In this document: positions 58,102-64,000 of the stretch, one piece after another
How positions within the stretch are numbered: position 1 is the stretch's first letter
Layout of the letters: each line of letters begins with the position of its first letter
From: Phytoseiulus persimilis
Lineage: Eukaryota > Arthropoda > Arachnida > Mesostigmata > Phytoseiidae
NCBI GenBank assembly: GCA_037576195.1
Contig: CM075102.1
Location: 7,688,001-7,752,000, forward strand
Direction of reading: 5' to 3'
Length of the DNA stretch: 64,000 nucleotides
Translations under genes and position numbers: made by a program
Notes under the pieces: model-generated
Databases searched by the model: none
Told to the model about the DNA's origin: nothing
Seen by the model: the letters and a program-made list of their open reading frames with translations, nothing else

Positions 58102-59092
58102 TTGTTAACTGTTTTGTGCATTTCAATTCTTCTTATTACACTGAACTCCCCCTCCCCTGAACGCTCCTCTCACCTGCATTTCTCGATTCGAGCCGCTGGG
58201 CTACCTGACATCCGGGCGGATTGATGCCGATTTCCGGCTTTCGTGGGGGGATTCCCTCCGACGATGGAACTGGACGTCGTCTGCTCCTGGAATTCTCTCT
58301 GATTTCCCCCATCTCCCCCTGCTCTCGAACATTCGGTGGACGCGACGGCCCGCCGCCGCCGCCGTCGTCGTTTCGTGCTCGCTTCTTGTATAAACATGCT
58401 TAGTTGAGGATACATAGCACGTTATTTATTAATTTATTATCGTGCCGTTAAACTTTCTCCTAGTCATGTAGTCACTCGGTCAAGAGGGAATATGCGGAGC
58501 TCGCGATCCCCGTAGCAGAGTGGGCTGCATGTTCAAACCGGATCTCGTTTATATACTCCGGCGGTGCTTGCATGCGCCACGTCCAGATGCTAGTTGTTCT
58601 ACCAAAGAGGTAAATAGTCGCTGCCTTTGGATGATGCTGTTTTCGTGCAGCGAGAGACGTCGCTCCGGCGGACGCCGACGAACGGGCGAGCTCTCCCGCA
58701 ATGATGGACAAACAAAAAACGAAAAACTATCCGAAAGCTTGTACATTGAAGAAGAAAAACCGATTGTATAAAACAGAGACCTACCAACAACCAGCCGAGC
58801 TGTCTCGACAAAGAGACTAGGACTGGAATCGCTTATCGTTTGATTGAGCTCCGCGCGAAACGCAACGGTTCTCAAACGAGCCCATTATCCAGTGTCAGAC
58901 GTCATCCGAAACAGATAACCAACGTTTGCTGATACGACAATGACGTTAACTTTCGAAGAATCTACATCATACGCGTTGCTGTCAGAAGAGGCATGATTAT
59001 CTCAGTAAAGTTGAGATTCATCGTGTAATACACTCGACCTCTTCGAAGGAGTGAAAGTAAAGCACCGTCACGAAACGGTAGCTCTGATTTGA

Positions 59093-59098
59093 AATAAA
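59093..59098 (+). terminator. Possible polyadenylation signal of the LRR gene
   Basis: AATAAA 992 bp after the stop codon; it is the first perfect hexamer noticed downstream and implies a 1-kb 3' UTR. Confidence 0.3.
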
Positions 59099-62049
59099 GC
59101 GTGGATGATGTTGGTCTCGAATTTGTTTGAAAGTACATCGATTTTCTTCATTTCCATTCGAGTGAACTCATGTTCTCATACGTGACTGGTCTATCGTACG
59201 ATCGGACCACCCTCATATCCGGTCTCAGATTGGTCCAATCAGACGAGTGATACATTTATCCGAAGAAGACTCTCCGAACTTTTCCCCTCCGGCTGGACTC
59301 TGACCCGATGATGCAGCGTATTCCTTCATTCGGCCCACAAGCTACGCGAACCGATCAATGCAAAGATCTCCACGGAGCGGGAACAGGTTGAAGCCGGTGG
59401 TTCGCAATTATGCAGCCTTAGCTGCCTTGAGGTTTCCGGAGAAAGGTGGAAGCCCATTGGACAGGATGCCCAATCTCTGCAGCCCCCTCTGAACGAATCG
59501 TGGATATTCGGGAGGTGAACTTGTCGTGAAATGCGAGGTTCACGAGCGAAGCGAGAGCGCGTTTCCGCTACATGCATCTCCATCGGTCGGCGTGTCTATT
59601 TTCTTCATCGAGCAAATGAGACGGTAACAATCACAAAATTTTTATGAGTTTTGGTGCGTCTTTCCACCCGCAGAGGATGACTCCGACAAGAAGTCAAGTT
59701 CAGAAACACAACTTCCATGTCCGTCTCGGTTTTGACCAATGAACTCCGCTCCGCAGCGCACTCGATGACACTTCCGAGGTCTTCGAGGATGCGTAATTAC
59801 GTACGTGCACCTCGACAAACAATCAGCGTCAGTGTTTTTTGTCTCCTTATGCAACCTTGCTTCACGATCTGCATCCAAGTAGCCGAGTGGACCAGGTTAT
59901 CGCGTCGAAGGGAAGCTACCTTGGCTCATCTAAATTTGATCATTGGAATCGTCAGGTATCGGTGTGTATCGAGCGCAACCAGGCGATTGCAGCGGGTAGG
60001 CTCTCGGCCGAGACAGAGTTCGGTGTATCGGGAGAACAGCAAAAAAATGTTTGGCCTCTTGTGTTCGCCAGAAGCGGATCGATATGAGCCGAATCATCTG
60101 CTCGTGCGTTATCTCATAGGACCGGTGTCCGGTAGCGGATGCTGAAGGGGTTCTAATTGCTTGATCGATGAAACTCTCGGTGGAACTTCTCGCCTCGGGG
60201 TCAAGTGAGCCAGCCAGTTGCAGAAACGACTGTAAATTCAAAACATTTCCGTGGAAATGATCACGAGTCGATCTGTAAGCGAACGGCTCGAAGGATCGGT
60301 GGTGTATCTTCTGGGAAATGTTGCAGTTCGGTGAGAACACGATTCGCCTCGATCCTGGTGATTACTCAGATTTATTTTTAACCTTTCTGGAATGGTCAAC
60401 AGCGACGGAAAGCACACACAAGCTCGGTCATTTCGGACGAAGCCGCATATCGCAGTCGCCTCATCTTTCGGAAGCGAGGCCCTACATACGCCGCCGAAAC
60501 TTTCCACAATCGCGCAGCTGATCTGCGGTTTTTCATAATACTGCCGTTTTCTTGAACGCTTAGGCCACGCGGGCTCCTGTTAGGCGCCGTCGGGGTAATT
60601 GCAAGCATTATAATCACTGAGACTCGATGTAGATAAAAACACTCTAAGAGGAAGTCAAAAGTCTGACACCCACGCTCTCACGCTCATAAGGACATGTCAA
60701 TTCTGGGTAACTTCTCAAGAGCATTTGATCGCAGATAGACTTTGTGCTCTTCTATTGTTTTTCTCTGGCGCGCTGCGGATCGGTCCTCAGTCTACTGAGG
60801 GTGAACCTTGACATCCCCGTCGTTCCCATCGACAAAGTGAACCCGCGGCGACCTTGCGATCCGGGGAAGCTCGGGCCTCGTGACCGGAGCGATCTGCGAA
60901 AAACTAATTCCGCTCCATCCGCTAAAAAAGAGGCTTTGGGGGGAATTGCGTCAGCCGTTCCCAATGACGGAGTGCAACAGCGTACGCATCCGCCAATCCG
61001 CTTTTCTCGATTGTACACAGTCTACTACTAGATTGTGGCAGTTTTGTTCCACTCCACGCGGCACTCTGCTGATACGCTGAGAATGAGATCTTGAGACTAG
61101 AGCGAACTGAACATTCGCAACTGGGCATCGTCCCCCTTGCCCTGACCAACAGTATGCTCGAGAGGACGTCGTTCAAGGACGCAGTTCGTTAAACTTGCGA
61201 TCGATTTCCCTTTATCTCCCCCGCTGGTGGTTCCAGCACTTCCCCCACATCCAGTGGCTTCTAGAGGGCTCTCCCGTGCTCGGCGAAAGGCTCGCGATGC
61301 GAAGGAAATCGTCGAGTACGGACCATGGCTCACACAGGTATCTGTGCCGTGCAATCTGTGATCGCTCGACTTTTCGATGAACATCACGAAGTGTCCTCTC
61401 GAACTCGGAGAGCAGCTCCATGCTATTAAACGCTGACGTTGATGCATTCGGGGCCTGAGGAAGCGCGAATTACAGCTATTACCCCGGGATATCGCACCTC
61501 TCGACGATTCCGTTTCGGAGTGCTACGTGCGCTCACGGAGAATGCGGGCTTTTACGCGCGATGTGCTTCCATGAGAGCGTTCTACTATCTGTGAGCGAAA
61601 GTTCGCTGTTCGATCTGAACAGCTGATTCCGGAGTAGCCTCCTCGCAAAGAGTCTGACAAAACGAAAGCCGCTCTGGCCGCATTCTTATCCGGGAGATGG
61701 TTCGACACGGGAGACGCCTTCTGTCGGAAAACAAGTAATCACTCTCAGCGGATTATCGACGGCGTAATAGTGTATTTGAGTCGTCAGCGGAACAAAGTCC
61801 GACGGGTTGACCGATGTCGCGAAACGCAACAGCCCGCATCTCCCTCGAGATTGGGACGAGAGAAACGATTGTTGTCGGGGTCCACAGATTCATCTTGAGG
61901 TCGTGGTTCCAGGGACAACAGTACAGGAGCAACTCGATGGTGACTCACGTAGCGAAGAAAGTTCAGCCAGTTTGCCCCGCAAACCACTTCGATACGGTTG
62001 GAACAGCAAGGGTTCATGAGCAACGATTTCGAGAGCGACAACTTTGTTG

Positions 62050-62066
62050 CCCCCCCCCCCCCCCCC
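62050..62066. repeat. Poly-C run, 17 bp
   Basis: Uninterrupted C homopolymer in non-coding sequence. Confidence 0.9.
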
Positions 62067-64000
62067 GCCTTCCCCGGACAGCACCTCTCGACCCAATGGA
62101 TTGCTTCAGCAAAAAGTTGTCCCACCCTCGGATCCTTCAGTCTAACAAAGCAGCGAACTCGACTTGTTTTCTGTTACCCCAATCACGGTTTTTCGAAGCT
62201 CCCGTCCGCAGGATTGCGGGCTCAAAGCCAGGCTGGTGGAGGGAACGGACACGATACGGATTGTAGCTGAAGTTGAGGACTTTTTCATCGACTGTCGAAG
62301 AGTTCCTGCAGCGTAGTTGTCTCGGTGCGCTGCTTGTGAAGTTTTAAGTTGAATAACCCCTTCCAACGCCCAACTGCGAAAAACGATCCTCTAGCGCTTG
62401 CCGAGGCTCAGATGAACTCTGCTATGCGACTCCCATCCGAACCATCAAATCTCGCTATGGATTCCAGCCGTCATCGGAGAACACATCTCGATTCGCCGGC
62501 TGCTGATCAATCGATTTGGCGACCCACAGGAACTTTCTCGAATTCCCTCCCCTTCGAAACGTCTGGAACTCGAGTCTCGCTCGATAAGACCAACTGCACA
62601 ACCCGCAAGCCGTCTTCCATCGCACCGCCATCCCAACTCACGGCGCCCTCTCGCTTGAGCGAAGTCCCGGGATCATGCGACAGCGGATGATTTGGAAAAT
62701 GCTGAGACAAAGGGAATCCATGTTGAGATGGTTCGATCCGAAGAGCATCATCAGCGGGCTCAAACGCCCCGAGAGAAGAGAGCGACATTCGGGCGACTTT
62801 GCGGTGCACAATAACTCATTCGAGATCACGGCGTACTAGCTGTTGTTGTTGTTAACGGCGTCCTCGTGGTGGTTGTTGTTGTTGTCGTTGCGCTCTGTGC
62901 CGGTGAGTGAGCCGAATTTTCTAAATTTGGATGGGTTGCCGCCGCATCAGGAACAGGTAGGGTTTCCCTCAGTGCACCTGTGCCATATTGACACACAGAG
63001 CGCACACCTAGCGGCTGTCTCACCAAGCCAGCCTAGCAGTCAGCCAACCTGCCGGCCGGCCGGACGAACGCTCCGCCAGCCATAGAACCAGTCGAGCCAA
63101 AGCCTACAGCGCTCTAGCCAGGTGAATCCACATTAAAGAATTCCTCGACGGGTTTCTCAAGACGTGCTTTTGGAGGGCACGGCGAAAAGCGCCAACGCCA
63201 GCGGTGGATTCGCCAACGCCGCGCGGTTGGCGACTGCCTCGCACCGAGATGCAAGGACAACGGCTGTCCAGGGAGCCGAGGGTCATGACAACTTCCCGCT
63301 GCAACTGATGGACCGCCCTAGCCGTTCCTGCCCACCGTGCATCAGCGGATGCCCTTGCCGAAGCACCGTCGTGCGGGAAACAACGTGTCGTACCGGAATA
63401 GCCAATTCTTATAGGCGAAAATCCTTCCACGTATCAAGGAGCCGACGCAAGGTTTCGTAAATGCTCCGCTTCCAGCCGGTTCTCGTTCATAAATCAAAAA
63501 CGGCAGTGGGGAAATACCGGCTACGGAATCATCCCGAACTTTGTTCGCATGGAGCTGGGTCCTCCAGATGTCTCCCCGAGCGCTAGCGTTTGAGGAAATC
63601 CGGCGTTGGAGCTGAAAACTGCTGAACGCTCGCCTCAGCAACCTCACCGCGGGGGTTCAGGTGGTGCCACGCAGGCTGCCAGGTTCGTTTTGTTTATATT
63701 TGATGAATACCCCGCCGAGCGCAGCAGAATTCAGATGAGCAGAAGAAGCGCGCGGCAGGCAAGGAGACTTTCTAGATAGCACCAATCCAGCGGTCAACCC
63801 CAGCCAGCGCCGCTTCGAAATGGATTCGTTAGCGAGATTTCACACGCAGTCGCAGTACGGAAAGTTCCGTCGTTTTTTCGCGCCTAATTCGCTCGGGTTT
63901 CCCATCGCCAGGATCCATGGTCCGCCCGAACTGTATCGGTGGAGAGTTTAAAACGAGGGCAATCGACCCGAGGGGGGCTACGCACACGTTTTCTCTAATT

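Larger units (their letters stand above)
58102..64000. other. 3' flank of the LRR gene and intergenic
   Basis: No gene is supported. The start is the LRR gene's 3' UTR, with AATAAA at 59,093-59,098. A GTT-rich microsatellite lies at 62,840-62,892 and a CCGGCCGGCCGG stretch near 63,053-63,064. A short frame at 62,689-62,839 (MIWKMLRQRESMLRWF...) reads like protein but has no partner exon. Confidence 0.4.

Noticed and set aside
58512-58545. tRNA or tRNA-derived SINE promoter (TAGCAGAGTGGG A-box-like and GTTCAAACC B-box-like)
   Set aside because: The two boxes are only about 7 bp apart, far too close for a tRNA gene, and no cloverleaf forms.

Overview
This is eukaryotic nuclear DNA, almost certainly from an arthropod and most likely a chelicerate such as a mite or tick (the second step is inference). 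The genes are split by short GT-AG introns. They include a delta/epsilon-type glutathione S-transferase, two Spaetzle-type cystine-knot ligands, an R1-clade LINE and a hAT transposase with a BED finger. Several genes have a usable AATAAA signal 70-330 bp after the stop. Gene models were spliced by hand from frame, splice sites and phase.

Layout. 1-13,262 is a repeat block built on a 45-bp satellite. The satellite is organised in longer modules, each with a unique TATA-containing head and a unique tail; two modules meet tail-to-tail in a palindrome at 1,399-1,448. Two transposons sit inside the satellite with clear target duplications: a 625-bp TIR element (8-bp TSD) and a 5.2-kb degraded R1-clade LINE (13-bp TSD). 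13,662-15,157 is the proteasome ATPase Rpt6 (minus), with a Gypsy-type integrase fossil just upstream. 16.6-19.9 kb holds two copies of one hAT family, one a fragment and one almost intact. 20,578-23,504 (minus) is a type I membrane protein with five fibronectin III domains and a very short cytoplasmic tail. 27.2-28.3 kb holds a 520-bp foldback palindrome and a TIR-like element.

29.4-46.2 kb is the gene-dense part: a five-exon GST (minus), a SOSS-C/INIP homologue (plus), a 1,008-residue membrane-anchored insulysin-like M16 metallopeptidase (minus), a small secreted Gly/Trp/His-rich protein with a good TATA-Inr promoter (minus), and two tandem Spaetzle-like genes (plus). After an 8-kb stretch with no recognisable gene, 54,556-58,101 encodes a complete secreted leucine-rich-repeat protein (plus). 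The remainder to 64,000 shows no gene I can support.

Functionally the named genes are mostly unrelated housekeeping (proteasome, DNA repair, detoxification, peptide degradation). The Spaetzle pair, the secreted LRR protein and the FN3 receptor-like protein are extracellular signalling or recognition proteins, but nothing in the sequence shows that they act together.
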